From contig JAJDTU010000001.1 in NCBI GenBank assembly GCA_022826965.1, forward strand, positions 248,001 through 312,000: 64,000 bases of DNA, given 5' to 3'. The position numbers and the translations under genes were made by a program. Origin of the DNA: Dehalococcoidia bacterium. GTDB taxonomy: Bacteria > Chloroflexota > Dehalococcoidia > Bin125. Shown in pieces: positions 52,246 through 59,654 of this stretch. How positions within the stretch are numbered: the first letter of the stretch is position 1; every line of letters starts with the position of its first letter. Under the pieces are notes generated by a model, which was given only the letters and a program-made list of their open reading frames with translations, made no database searches and was not told the origin of the DNA.

Positions 52246-52569
52246 ATGCCCAACCAATTCCACCTCCGAGCCAAGATCGACCGACTCTGGCGACGCTCCG
52301 AGGCGCACAACCCCGGCTACATCCGAGTCGCCGCCCTCGACGCCATCGTCCGCGAGCTCCACGCCCCCAACGAACGCGCCCGCGCCAACTACCGCCTCTA
52401 CCTCGCCACCGACCCCTTCGACGTCGCCCGCCACAAGCTCCGAGACCTCCACGACCGGGCGTCCCTTTCTCCCCCCGCCTCCCTCTATCCCCCTCTCCCT
52501 CTGGGAGAGGGCTGGGGTGAGGGTCCCCCCGAGGACCAAGAACCACCCGAAGACGACGACCCCTTGTAA
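52246..52569 (+). CDS. Small protein whose 3' end is formed by a dispersed repeat
   Basis: A 107-residue product. Residues 1-75 are a helical, Arg/Leu-rich segment (A-K-I-D-R-L-W-R-R-S-E, L-D-A-I-V-R-E-L) that looks like a genuine coding sequence. Then L-Y-P-P-L-P-L-G-E-G-W-G-E-G-P-P-E is simply the translation of family C repeat (52488-52528), followed by a Glu/Asp/Pro tail. The insertion kept the frame and gave the protein a new C-terminus. No function can be named. Confidence 0.55.
   Translation: MPNQFHLRAKIDRLWRRSEAHNPGYIRVAALDAIVRELHAPNERARANYRLYLATDPFDVARHKLRDLHDRASLSPPASLYPPLPLGEGWGEGPPEDQEPPEDDDPL
52488..52528. repeat. Dispersed repeat, family C, inserted in the reading frame
   Basis: CCCCTCTCCCTCTGGGAGAGGGCTGGGGTGAGGGT within the coding sequence of the preceding entry. 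This core is the widespread form whose translation is P-L-P-L-G-E-G-W-G-E-G. Confidence 0.9.
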
Positions 52570-52682
52570 CCACCCCCGCCCAACCCCACCGTTTTTTTCT
52601 TCCTCGAAGTCCACCGACCACTTGGCCTCGCCGTGCCTGAACGCTCCCCTATCCTGATCCTCTGACTGGATCGAGGTGAGCC

Positions 52683-53795
52683 ATGCCCGTCGAATTCCTG
52701 GGAATGATCGGCGTCAAGCCGTCCGAGTCCAACGCCGCCATGCACATCATCGGCGGCGGCATCGACCACGACTACCTCTGTCGCTTCACCAAAGCCCACG
52801 AAGACTCCGACTTCGACGGCGTCCTCGTCGGCTACACCTCCGCCGCCGCCGACGGACTCCACGTCGCCCAGGCCGCCGCCGCCTGCTCCGAGCGGATCAA
52901 GTTTCTCATCGCCCACCGACCGGGCTTCGTCGCCCCCACCCTCGCCGCCCGCAAGTTCGCCACCCTCGACTTCTTCACCGGCGGACGCGTCTCCGTCCAC
53001 ATCATCACCGGCGGCCACGATGCTGAGCAACGTCGCGACGGCGACTGGAAGGACCACGACGAGCGCTACCGCCGCACCGACGAATACCTCACCATCCTCC
53101 GCCGCACCTGGGAGCACGACGCCCACGGACGCGAACCCTTCGACTTCGACGGCGAGTTCTACCAGGTCGTCGGCCAGAATCCCGAGGTCGCGCCGGTCCA
53201 GCCCGACGGCATCCCGCTCTACTTCGGCGGCGCCTCCGACATCGCCTTCGAGACCGGCACCAAGCACGCCGACGTCTACATGATGTGGGGCGAACCCCGG
53301 GCCTCAATCAAATCCACCATCGAGCGAGTCCACAGCATGGCCGCCCGGCACGGCCGCAAGCCAAGACTCTCCGTCTCCTTCCGCCCCATCATCGCCCCGA
53401 CCGAGGACCAGGCCTGGGAGAAGGCCCACAACTACCTCGCCGCCGTGCAGAAGCTCGCCAAGCAACCGCTCGACTTCCGCCCCCAATCGCGAGGCTCACA
53501 GCGCCTGCTCGAGTTCGCCGCCCAGGGCGAAGTCCACGACGAACGCCTCTGGATGCCGATCGCCGGAGCCACCGGCGCGGCCGGCAACAGCACTGCCCTC
53601 GTCGGCACACCCGAGCAGGTCGCCGAGGTCCTGCTCAAGTACATCGACCTCGGCGTCACCACCATCCTCATCCGCGGCTTCGAGCCTCTCCCCGACGCCA
53701 TCGACTACGGCCACGAACTCATTCCCATGGTCAAGGCCGAAGTCGCCCGCCGAGACGCCGAAGCAGAGCGCCAGACCGCCGCGGTCGCAGACTGA
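52683..53795 (+). CDS. Luciferase-like (LLM) flavin-dependent monooxygenase, SsuD-type
   Basis: A 370-residue (beta/alpha)8 protein with the SsuD/LLM pattern: opening strand E-F-L-G-M-I-G, E-D-S-D-F-D-G-V-L-V, S-G/A-R-x-x-H-I-I-T-G-G, then D-H-D-E-R-Y-R-R-T-D-E-Y, F-D-F-D-G-E-F-Y, and P-L-Y-F-G-G-A-S. These use reduced FMN and O2 to oxidise organosulfonates, nitriles or similar compounds. TATCCT at 52650 is a possible -10, and GAGGTGAG precedes the ATG. A metal-ligand-depleted M28-like gene follows in the same orientation after 11 nt, so the two are probably co-expressed. The substrate is unknown. Confidence 0.9.
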   Translation: MPVEFLGMIGVKPSESNAAMHIIGGGIDHDYLCRFTKAHEDSDFDGVLVGYTSAAADGLHVAQAAAACSERIKFLIAHRPGFVAPTLAARKFATLDFFTGGRVSVHIITGGHDAEQRRDGDWKDHDERYRRTDEYLTILRRTWEHDAHGREPFDFDGEFYQVVGQNPEVAPVQPDGIPLYFGGASDIAFETGTKHADVYMMWGEPRASIKSTIERVHSMAARHGRKPRLSVSFRPIIAPTEDQAWEKAHNYLAAVQKLAKQPLDFRPQSRGSQRLLEFAAQGEVHDERLWMPIAGATGAAGNSTALVGTPEQVAEVLLKYIDLGVTTILIRGFEPLPDAIDYGHELIPMVKAEVARRDAEAERQTAAVAD

Positions 53796-53806
53796 ACGAG
53801 CGCTAC

Positions 53807-54937
53807 ATGCATGACTCCGAGCGCCGAATCCGCGCCTACGAGGAGATGGGCATCCACCGAACCGGCCGCCAGGCCGACAACAGGACAACCTGGTGGATGA
53901 TCGAGGAACTGCGCAAGATCGGCGTCGACGCCGACCGCCAGACCTGGCGCTTCCCGCGCGTCGAAATCCAGGACGCCTCAATCCGCTTCGGTGGCCGGGA
54001 CATCCCCGCTGTCCCGACCTTCGACAGCGCCTTCACCGATCACCACGGCCTCACCGGAACGCTGCGCACCGACAACGGACCCGGAATCGTCGTCTGGGAG
54101 TTCGAACCCGACGATCAGGAGCGCATGGCGGCCGGCATCTACACCTCGTTCGAGCTGGCCAGGCAGGACGGCGCCGATGGCATCATCCTCGTCATGGGCG
54201 ATCCCGACGGCCATCCCGTCCTGCGCAACGCCGAGCGGCCCCTCGAGCCGATCGAAGTGCCCGTCCTCCAGGTCGCGCCCTTGGACGCCGGACCGCTGTT
54301 GGACGCCGTCGGTTCCGAGATCACCATCGTCAACGACGGCGACCGCGTCGACGCCCCTGCCGACAACGTGATTGGAACCATTCCCGGCACGGATCCAGAC
54401 GCGGATCCCGTCGTCCTGATGACCCCAAAATCCGGCTGGTACACCTGCGCCGCCGAACGCGGCGGCGGCATCGCCATCTGGCTGGAAATCGCCGGACGGA
54501 TCGCGGCTAACCCCGGCCGACGACCCCTCAACCTCGTCGCCTCCACCGGACACGAGCTGCACCACCTCGGCCTCGACCACTACATCCAACAGCTCGGCGA
54601 CGCCGCCCACAACGTCCACGCCTGGATGCACCTCGGGGCCTCGATCGGCTCCCGCAACGGCCAACCCGGCTACGCCGCCTCCGACGACGAACTCTTCGGA
54701 GTCGCCACGGATGCGCTCAACGCTCAGGGCCTCAAGCGCCGGCCCTTTCCCGTCGGCAACGCCGGCTACGGAGAAGCCCGGAACATCGGAGAGATCAACG
54801 GCCGCTTCGTCTCCCTCCTCGGAGGCCACCCCTACTTCCACAGCCCCCAGGACACCTACGACCGCTGCGTCAACCCCGACGCCCTCGCCAACCACACCGA
54901 CGCCACCGAGCAAATCATCCGCCACATGCTCACCTAA
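53807..54937 (+). CDS. M28-peptidase-like protein lacking most zinc ligands
   Basis: A 376-residue protein with the general order of an M28 peptidase: a protease-associated-like middle segment (~85-170), then the catalytic region. The first metal block (usually H-Y-D-S) reads M-T-P-K-S-G-W, and the second (D-N-G/A-S-G) reads E-R-G-G-G. T-G-H-E-L-H-H-L-G-L and the terminal H-S-P-Q-D-T remain. So the fold is plausible but zinc binding is doubtful. The ATG at 53807 lies 11 nt after the LLM stop, so it belongs to the same transcript. Confidence 0.78.
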   Translation: MHDSERRIRAYEEMGIHRTGRQADNRTTWWMIEELRKIGVDADRQTWRFPRVEIQDASIRFGGRDIPAVPTFDSAFTDHHGLTGTLRTDNGPGIVVWEFEPDDQERMAAGIYTSFELARQDGADGIILVMGDPDGHPVLRNAERPLEPIEVPVLQVAPLDAGPLLDAVGSEITIVNDGDRVDAPADNVIGTIPGTDPDADPVVLMTPKSGWYTCAAERGGGIAIWLEIAGRIAANPGRRPLNLVASTGHELHHLGLDHYIQQLGDAAHNVHAWMHLGASIGSRNGQPGYAASDDELFGVATDALNAQGLKRRPFPVGNAGYGEARNIGEINGRFVSLLGGHPYFHSPQDTYDRCVNPDALANHTDATEQIIRHMLT

Positions 54938-55004
54938 CCCTCGATAAATCCCGCACCCCCCTCCATCGTTCCCGCACCCCCTCCGTCATTCCTGCGCCCC
55001 CCTC

Positions 55005-55188
55005 CGTCATTCCTGCGAAGGCAGGAACCACGAACCTCCCAACCCCATTCGCGAGACCAACCCTCGACGTCCTCCGAACGTCCGTGTGCGCACGCCCCCC
55101 CGTCATTCCTGCGAAGGCAGGAATCACGAACCTCTCAGCATCATTCGCGAGACCAGACATGGACGTCCCCCGAACGTCCTTGGGTGCG
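55005..55188. repeat. Direct duplication of a ~90-bp block carrying inverted repeat family D
   Basis: CGTCATTCCTGCGAAGGCAGGAA begins at 55005 and again at 55101 (period 96 nt). Each is followed by CACGAACCT..., CATTCGCGAGACCA and CGAACGTCC at matching positions, with substitutions. The inverted core ATTCCTGC..GCAGGAAT is the widespread type whose translation gives V-I-P-A-F-A-G-M-T. Two shorter partial copies (TCATTCCTGCG) precede at 54985. Confidence 0.85.
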
Positions 55189-55201
55189 ATCCGGCCGGCT
55201 C

Positions 55202-55207
55202 TATACT
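55202..55207 (+). promoter_or_regulatory. Candidate promoter TTGGGT-16-TATACT, 6 nt before the ATG
   Basis: TTGGGT (55180-55185), 16 nt, then TATACT (55202-55207), then CCGCCG and the ATG at 55214. The best-formed leaderless promoter in the window. Confidence 0.5.
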
Positions 55208-55213
55208 CCGCCG

Positions 55214-55507
55214 ATGCCCAAGCAACCCGCCGTTTACATGCTGATGAATCGTCCACCATACGGACCCATCTACACGGGCGTCACTTCAGATCTCGCACAG
55301 CGAACCTTCCAGCACAAAGAGCGAAAGGGCAGTCGGTTCGCAAGTCGTTACAACATCACCAGGCTCGTCTGGTACGAGCTTCACGACACAATGGAAGAAG
55401 CGATCCTGAAGGAGAAACGTCTCAAGCGTTGGAAGCGAGATTGGAAGCTGCGGGAGATTCGGGAGTTGAATCCGACGCTTCGCGATCTGTTTGAGGACCT
55501 GGCTTGA
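55214..55507 (+). CDS. GIY-YIG nuclease-domain protein
   Basis: A 97-residue single GIY-YIG domain of the UPF0213/COG2827 type. A-V-Y-M-L at 6-10 and I-Y-T-G-V-T-S-D-L at 19-27 are the motif strands; R30, H34 and the C-terminal E (in K-E-K-R-L-K) occupy catalytic positions. The rest is basic. Family D repeats lie on both sides (55005-55188 and 55583-55610). Real function in such stand-alone proteins is unclear; DNA repair or mobile-element activity are the usual proposals. Confidence 0.85.
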   Translation: MPKQPAVYMLMNRPPYGPIYTGVTSDLAQRTFQHKERKGSRFASRYNITRLVWYELHDTMEEAILKEKRLKRWKRDWKLREIRELNPTLRDLFEDLA

Positions 55508-55582
55508 GCGCGGCGAAGGAATCCGCCTCGGAACGTCGGAAGGACGGCTGGCTCTCGTGCAATGACTGAGGTTCGGAGCCTC

Positions 55583-55610
55583 GTGATTCCTGCCTACGCA
55601 GGAATGACCG
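55583..55610. repeat. Inverted repeat, family D, downstream of the GIY-YIG gene
   Basis: GTGATTCCTGCCTACGCAGGAATGAC, the same inverted core as the repeats at 55005 and 55101 with the loop changed. With those copies it brackets the GIY-YIG gene. Confidence 0.85.
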
Positions 55611-55671
55611 AGGAGAGCGCAGGATGGATTCGATCAAACCACCCCCGACCACCGCAACCGAACCGGGTCGT

Positions 55672-56406
55672 TCAGGCGGCGTCGGCCCGCAACGCGATCA
55701 GTGGCGGCGAGGCGAGGAAGTCATCCCAGAACGGATCGCCCCGACTGCCCGGTTCGAGCTGCAGGTCAACCCACTCAATGTTCACGAATCCAGCCTCTGT
55801 GAGCGCGTTGCCGTACGTCTCGGGCTCCAGGAAGTAGTTGTCGAACTCAAAGTCCTCGCCGTCTTGGGTCGTAAACCGATAGCGAATCGCCGTGCCCTCG
55901 CGCAGCGTACCGACGAGCGTCCGATCGAACCCGTACTTCGTCCAGGCGCCGGACTCGGTCGGAGGCGGATTGAGGCAGTTGTCGTTGAGCGCGACCAGGC
56001 GTCCGCCCGCGCGAAGCGCTGCCCTCGCAGCCTGACACATGTGCAGCAGCTGCGCGGGTGTGCTCGCGTAGTTGAACAGGTACGCCGCCGTGACGATGTC
56101 AGCGGGTTCCTCTGGAGCGAACTCGGCGGCGTCCTGACAGACGTAGCGGCAACCGAGCGGTTGACGACGTTCGGCTTCCCGGGCGAGTTGGACCATTTCA
56201 GCCGAGATATCGACTCCCGTCACGGCGGCAGCTCCAGCCTGCTTGATCTGCCTCGTGTAGAAGCCGTCGCCGCAGGCGAGGTCGTAGACAGTCGCGCCCC
56301 GTATGTCGCCGAGCAGCTGGAAGAGCGTGTACGCCTCCAGTGCTCCGCGGAACGGCAACTGCTTCGATTCCCGGTACTCGCTGGCGATGGAGTCGTAAAC
56401 CTCCAT
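55672..56406 (-). CDS. Class I SAM-dependent methyltransferase
   Basis: About 244 residues from the ATG at 56406, chosen for GGGAGGG about 8 nt upstream; an ATG at 56421 that overlaps the CoA-transferase stop is an alternative. V-Y-D-L-A-C-G-D-G-F-Y-T is motif I for SAM binding, and G-V-D-I-S-A-E-M-V motif II with the acidic residue. Acceptor unknown. It is directly downstream of a CoA-transferase on the same strand and likely co-transcribed. Confidence 0.9.
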   Translation of the reverse strand: MEVYDSIASEYRESKQLPFRGALEAYTLFQLLGDIRGATVYDLACGDGFYTRQIKQAGAAAVTGVDISAEMVQLAREAERRQPLGCRYVCQDAAEFAPEEPADIVTAAYLFNYASTPAQLLHMCQAARAALRAGGRLVALNDNCLNPPPTESGAWTKYGFDRTLVGTLREGTAIRYRFTTQDGEDFEFDNYFLEPETYGNALTEAGFVNIEWVDLQLEPGSRGDPFWDDFLASPPLIALRADAA

Positions 56407-56420
56407 GTCGCGCCCTCCCA

Positions 56421-57662
56421 TTAGATCACGTGCGCCCGTCGCAACCGCGCCAGCTCCCGCGCACCCACCCCAACCTCCGACAACACCTCAGCCGTGTGCT
56501 CCCCCAGCAGCGGCGGCCGACGCCTGATTGCCCAGGGACTCTCGCTCAGCCTGTACGGCGCACCCGGCAGTCTGACCGGCTCTTCGAACTCCGGATGCTC
56601 AATCCCCGACCAGAACTCTCGAGCTCTGAGGTGCTCCGACTCCCCCACCTCACCGATCGTGTGGACCGGTTGGAACGAAATGTGATTCTCCCCGAACAGC
56701 TCCATCAGCTCGGCCCTCGTGTGTTGCTTCATCCAGGGATGCCAGAACGCATCGAGCTCGTCCGTGTGCTGGAAGGCGAGCCAGCGATTCTTCAGCCGCT
56801 CATCGTGCTGCCACTCCGGGTCGCCCAGCAGCTCCATGAACCGATTCCACTGGCGATCGACCATCGTGATCACCTCGTAGTAGCCGTCCTTGACCGGCGT
56901 CACCTGCCATGGATAGAACGCGTTCATGTGCGTCCCGGCTCGGCCGCGCGCCTGTCCGGTGAATACAAACGGCGCCACCCCCGCGCCGGCCATCACGTTA
57001 CTGATGATGTCCACGATCGAGAGCCAGGCATGCTGCCCCAGGCCGTCTTCTCGGGTCGCTCGGCGAGCCAGTATGGCGGCGATCGCGGCGTGGATCCCAC
57101 CCTGGAACTGCGGCGCGTCGTGCGGCAGACCCAGCGGCGCGCGGTCCGGATCGCCGATCTTGAACGAGATCCCGCTGGCCAGCGACGCAATCAACGACTC
57201 CGATCGCCAGCCCTCGCGTTGAGTGCCGATGCCAAAGACCGTGATCGTCACCTGGTTGAGCTCGGGCGCGCCCGTCGAGAGCTCCTCCCAGGTCAGGCCA
57301 AGCTCTCGTTGCTCTGCGATGTGGCGCGAGCTGATGACGGTCCCGCAGCGCTGCGCCAGATCGCGGTAGAGCCGACGACCGGCCGCGCATCCCAGATTCA
57401 GCGTCACGCTGCGCTTGTTCGTGTCGAGGAAGAGATGAAGCCCGCTGCGTTCGCGACCCGGCTCATCCGCCGCGAACGGGGACTTCCGCCGAACCTCGTC
57501 ACCGCCCGGGCCCTCGACCTTGACCACCTCCGCGCCGAGGTCCGCCAGCAGCTTGCCCGCGTATGAAGCGGCGATCCCGCCGCCGTCTTCGAGCACGCGC
57601 ATGCCCGCCAATGCCCCGATCGACGTGGACCTTGCCGGCTCCGTACTCGTCTCGGTCGTCAT
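56421..57662 (-). CDS. CaiB/BaiF CoA-transferase (third in window)
   Basis: A 413-residue class III CoA-transferase: A-G-M-R-V-L-E-D-G-G-G-I-A-A-S-Y-A-G-K-L-L-A-D-L-G-A-E-V-V-K-V is the N-terminal nucleotide/CoA block in shortened form, followed by N-K-R-S-V-T-L-N-L and, further on, a Q-F/H-A-A-I-A-A-I-L-A-R region near the usual active-site Asp. The Asp (D) in P-H-D-A-P-Q-F is the nearest acid to the usual position, so activity should be checked. It diverges from the SDR at 57722. Confidence 0.88.
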   Translation of the reverse strand: MTTETSTEPARSTSIGALAGMRVLEDGGGIAASYAGKLLADLGAEVVKVEGPGGDEVRRKSPFAADEPGRERSGLHLFLDTNKRSVTLNLGCAAGRRLYRDLAQRCGTVISSRHIAEQRELGLTWEELSTGAPELNQVTITVFGIGTQREGWRSESLIASLASGISFKIGDPDRAPLGLPHDAPQFQGGIHAAIAAILARRATREDGLGQHAWLSIVDIISNVMAGAGVAPFVFTGQARGRAGTHMNAFYPWQVTPVKDGYYEVITMVDRQWNRFMELLGDPEWQHDERLKNRWLAFQHTDELDAFWHPWMKQHTRAELMELFGENHISFQPVHTIGEVGESEHLRAREFWSGIEHPEFEEPVRLPGAPYRLSESPWAIRRRPPLLGEHTAEVLSEVGVGARELARLRRAHVI

Positions 57663-57721
57663 CGCAGAGAGGGTAACGCTAGCCTCTGCTCAATCAGTCG
57701 CGAGCAAAAGGGAGGCGCCCG

Positions 57722-58543
57722 ATGGACAAACTGAGCGGCAAAGTGGCGCTGATAACCGGTGCCGGTTCCGGGATCGGACGGGGTATCGCACTCGCCTGCG
57801 CCGATGAGGGGATGCACGTCATCCTCGCCGATGTCCAGGAAGGCACCGCGCAAGCGGTAGCGACAGAGGTCGAAGCGAAGGAGGTCCAGGCGCTGCCCGT
57901 CGACCTCGACGTCACCGACACCGTTGGCTACGAATGGCTGGCCGAGCAGGTCTACGCCGAATTCGGCGAGCTCAACCTGCTCGTCAACAACGCCGGCGTC
58001 CTGACCGGCGGAGTCGTCAGCGAGGCGACCCAGGCTGATTGGGACTGGACCTTCTCGGTCAACATGTACGGCATCGTCAACGGCGTCCAGACCTTCCTCC
58101 CGCGCATGCGAGCGCAGGACGGAGAGGCGCACATCGTGAACACGGTCTCGATGGCCGGGTTGCGGCTCAACGAGGTCATCCCGCTCGGCGTGTACAGCGC
58201 CAGCAAGCACGCCGCCTTCGCCTACTCCGAGTCTCTGCGAGACGAGTTGGCGGCCGAGGGCATCGGCGTTTCCGCACTCTGCCCCGGCGGCGTCGACACC
58301 CTGATCGGCGAGGCCGGCCGGAATCGTCCGGACCAGTTCGGCGGCCCGAGTGATGGCGCCGCACGAGGCTTCAGCCCCGGCGCGATGTCGCAACAGATGG
58401 ACCCGGAAGACGTCGGTCGCATCGTGATCAAAGGCGTCAAAGCCAACCGCTGGCTGATCTTCTCCCACCCCGAGCTCCGCCCCCACGTCGAGCGCCGCTA
58501 CCAGCGCATCATGGACGACTTCGAGTTCTTCGCCAACGACTAA
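57722..58543 (+). CDS. Short-chain dehydrogenase/reductase
   Basis: A 273-residue classical SDR: T-G-A-G-S-G-I-G (12-19), N-N-A-G-V, Y-S-A-S-K catalytic pair (V-Y-S-A-S-K-H-A), and C-P-G-G-V-D-T. An Asp ending the second strand (I-L-A-D-V) favours NAD. GGGAGG lies about 8 nt before the ATG. It diverges from the CoA-transferase with 59 nt between starts. Confidence 0.92.
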   Translation: MDKLSGKVALITGAGSGIGRGIALACADEGMHVILADVQEGTAQAVATEVEAKEVQALPVDLDVTDTVGYEWLAEQVYAEFGELNLLVNNAGVLTGGVVSEATQADWDWTFSVNMYGIVNGVQTFLPRMRAQDGEAHIVNTVSMAGLRLNEVIPLGVYSASKHAAFAYSESLRDELAAEGIGVSALCPGGVDTLIGEAGRNRPDQFGGPSDGAARGFSPGAMSQQMDPEDVGRIVIKGVKANRWLIFSHPELRPHVERRYQRIMDDFEFFAND

Positions 58544-58550
58544 ACCGCTG

Positions 58551-58610
58551 TCCCCTCTCCCCGTGGGAGAGGGCTAGAGCCTGCCCCCGCGAAGGCGGGG
58601 GGTGAGGGCC
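58551..58610. repeat. Dispersed palindromic repeat, family C, composite copy
   Basis: CCCCTCTCCCCGTGGGAGAGGG followed by CTAGAGCCTGCCCCCGCGAAGGCGGGGGGTGAGGGCC. Same two-part structure as the copy at 48554; it lies 8 nt after the SDR stop. Confidence 0.88.
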
Positions 58611-58646
58611 CGCAGACTAGAGAGGCACGAGAGAGAGCATAGGCAC

Positions 58647-59597
58647 GTGAGCACAGAACACACTTCCGCCAGCGATATCCTCCCCGATCCTGAAGTGGTC
58701 GAAGTCTCCGCCGGCATCTTCGCCTACATCCAACACGACGGATCGTGGTGCCTGAACAATCCGGCGTTCATCGACGTCGGCGACCAAGTAGTGGCCATCG
58801 ACGCCTGCGCCAACGAGCGCCGCACCAGACTCTTCCGCGAGGCGATCGCCGAGGTCTCCAGCAATCCCGTGCGGACCCTGGTCAACACCCATTCGCACAT
58901 GGACCACACCTACGGCAACTGCCTGTTCGCCGATGATGCAGTGATCATCGGACATCGAAACTGCCGCAACGACATCCTGCGCGACGCCCCCAATCAGCGC
59001 GAGCGAGTGTCAGTGATGTTCCCGACGGTCGAGTGGGGCGAGGTGACACCTGTCGCCCCAAACGTCGTCTTCGACGACACGATGACCCTCTACGCCGGCG
59101 ACCTTGAGCTGCAGTTGATCTACGTCTCGCCCGCGCACACTATGACCGATGCCGTCGTCTGGATTCCCGAGCGCCGGCTCTTGATCGCCGGCGACATCAT
59201 CTTCAACCAGGGCACCCCGTTCGCGCTGATGGGCTCGGTCGCCGGTTGGCGCTCGGCGCTCGAACGCCTCAAGCAGCTCCCGATCGAGACGGTCATCGCC
59301 GGCCACGGCCCGGTCGCCGACGCGTCCGTCCTCGACGATGTCGACGCCTACCTGGAGTTCGTCCAGGATTCCGCCAAGGCCGCATCCGACGCCGGAGTCG
59401 ATCCACTCCAGGCTGCCCGAGACCTTGACCTCGGGCGCTTCGGCGAATGGACGGACGCAGAGCGAATCGTCGGCAACCTGCACCGCGCCTACAGCGAACT
59501 CCGAGGCGAGGAATGGGGAGCCGAGATCGACATGGCCACAGCCTTCGGCCAGATGATCGAGTTCAACGGCGGCCAACCACTCCGCTGCCTGGCCTAG
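58647..59597 (+). CDS. Metallo-beta-lactamase-fold hydrolase, SoxH/quinoprotein-relay-like
   Basis: About 316 residues from a GTG at 58647 just after the repeat. H82-S-H84-M-D86-H87 is the zinc motif; A-H-T-M-T-D-A-V and A-G-D-I-I-F, plus V-I-A-G-H-G-P, are the further ligand blocks. The N-terminal V-E-V-S-A-G-I-F-A-Y-I-Q and a C-terminal helical tail fit the hydrolase group that acts on lactones, thioesters or sulfur compounds. No signal peptide seen. Confidence 0.88.
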   Translation: MSTEHTSASDILPDPEVVEVSAGIFAYIQHDGSWCLNNPAFIDVGDQVVAIDACANERRTRLFREAIAEVSSNPVRTLVNTHSHMDHTYGNCLFADDAVIIGHRNCRNDILRDAPNQRERVSVMFPTVEWGEVTPVAPNVVFDDTMTLYAGDLELQLIYVSPAHTMTDAVVWIPERRLLIAGDIIFNQGTPFALMGSVAGWRSALERLKQLPIETVIAGHGPVADASVLDDVDAYLEFVQDSAKAASDAGVDPLQAARDLDLGRFGEWTDAERIVGNLHRAYSELRGEEWGAEIDMATAFGQMIEFNGGQPLRCLA

Positions 59598-59604
59598 CAG
59601 GCCC

Positions 59605-59630
59605 TGTAGGGGCGACCCTTGCGGTCGCCC
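59605..59630. repeat. Short hairpin repeat, family E
   Basis: GTAGGGGCGACCCTTGCGGTCGCCC: a GGCGACC/GGTCGCC stem with a CTTGC loop, in the convergent gap between the MBL gene and the first ferritin-like gene. This short form is common in G+C-rich genomes; I saw only this copy here. Confidence 0.7.
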
Positions 59631-59654
59631 TCGCTAGCTCGTGCGAAAGCGCGG

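Noticed and set aside
53285-53806. 5' extension of the M28-like gene into the LLM gene
   Set aside because: The extension is Arg/Pro-rich and overlaps coding sequence of the monooxygenase; the ATG at 53807 gives a normal-looking protein.
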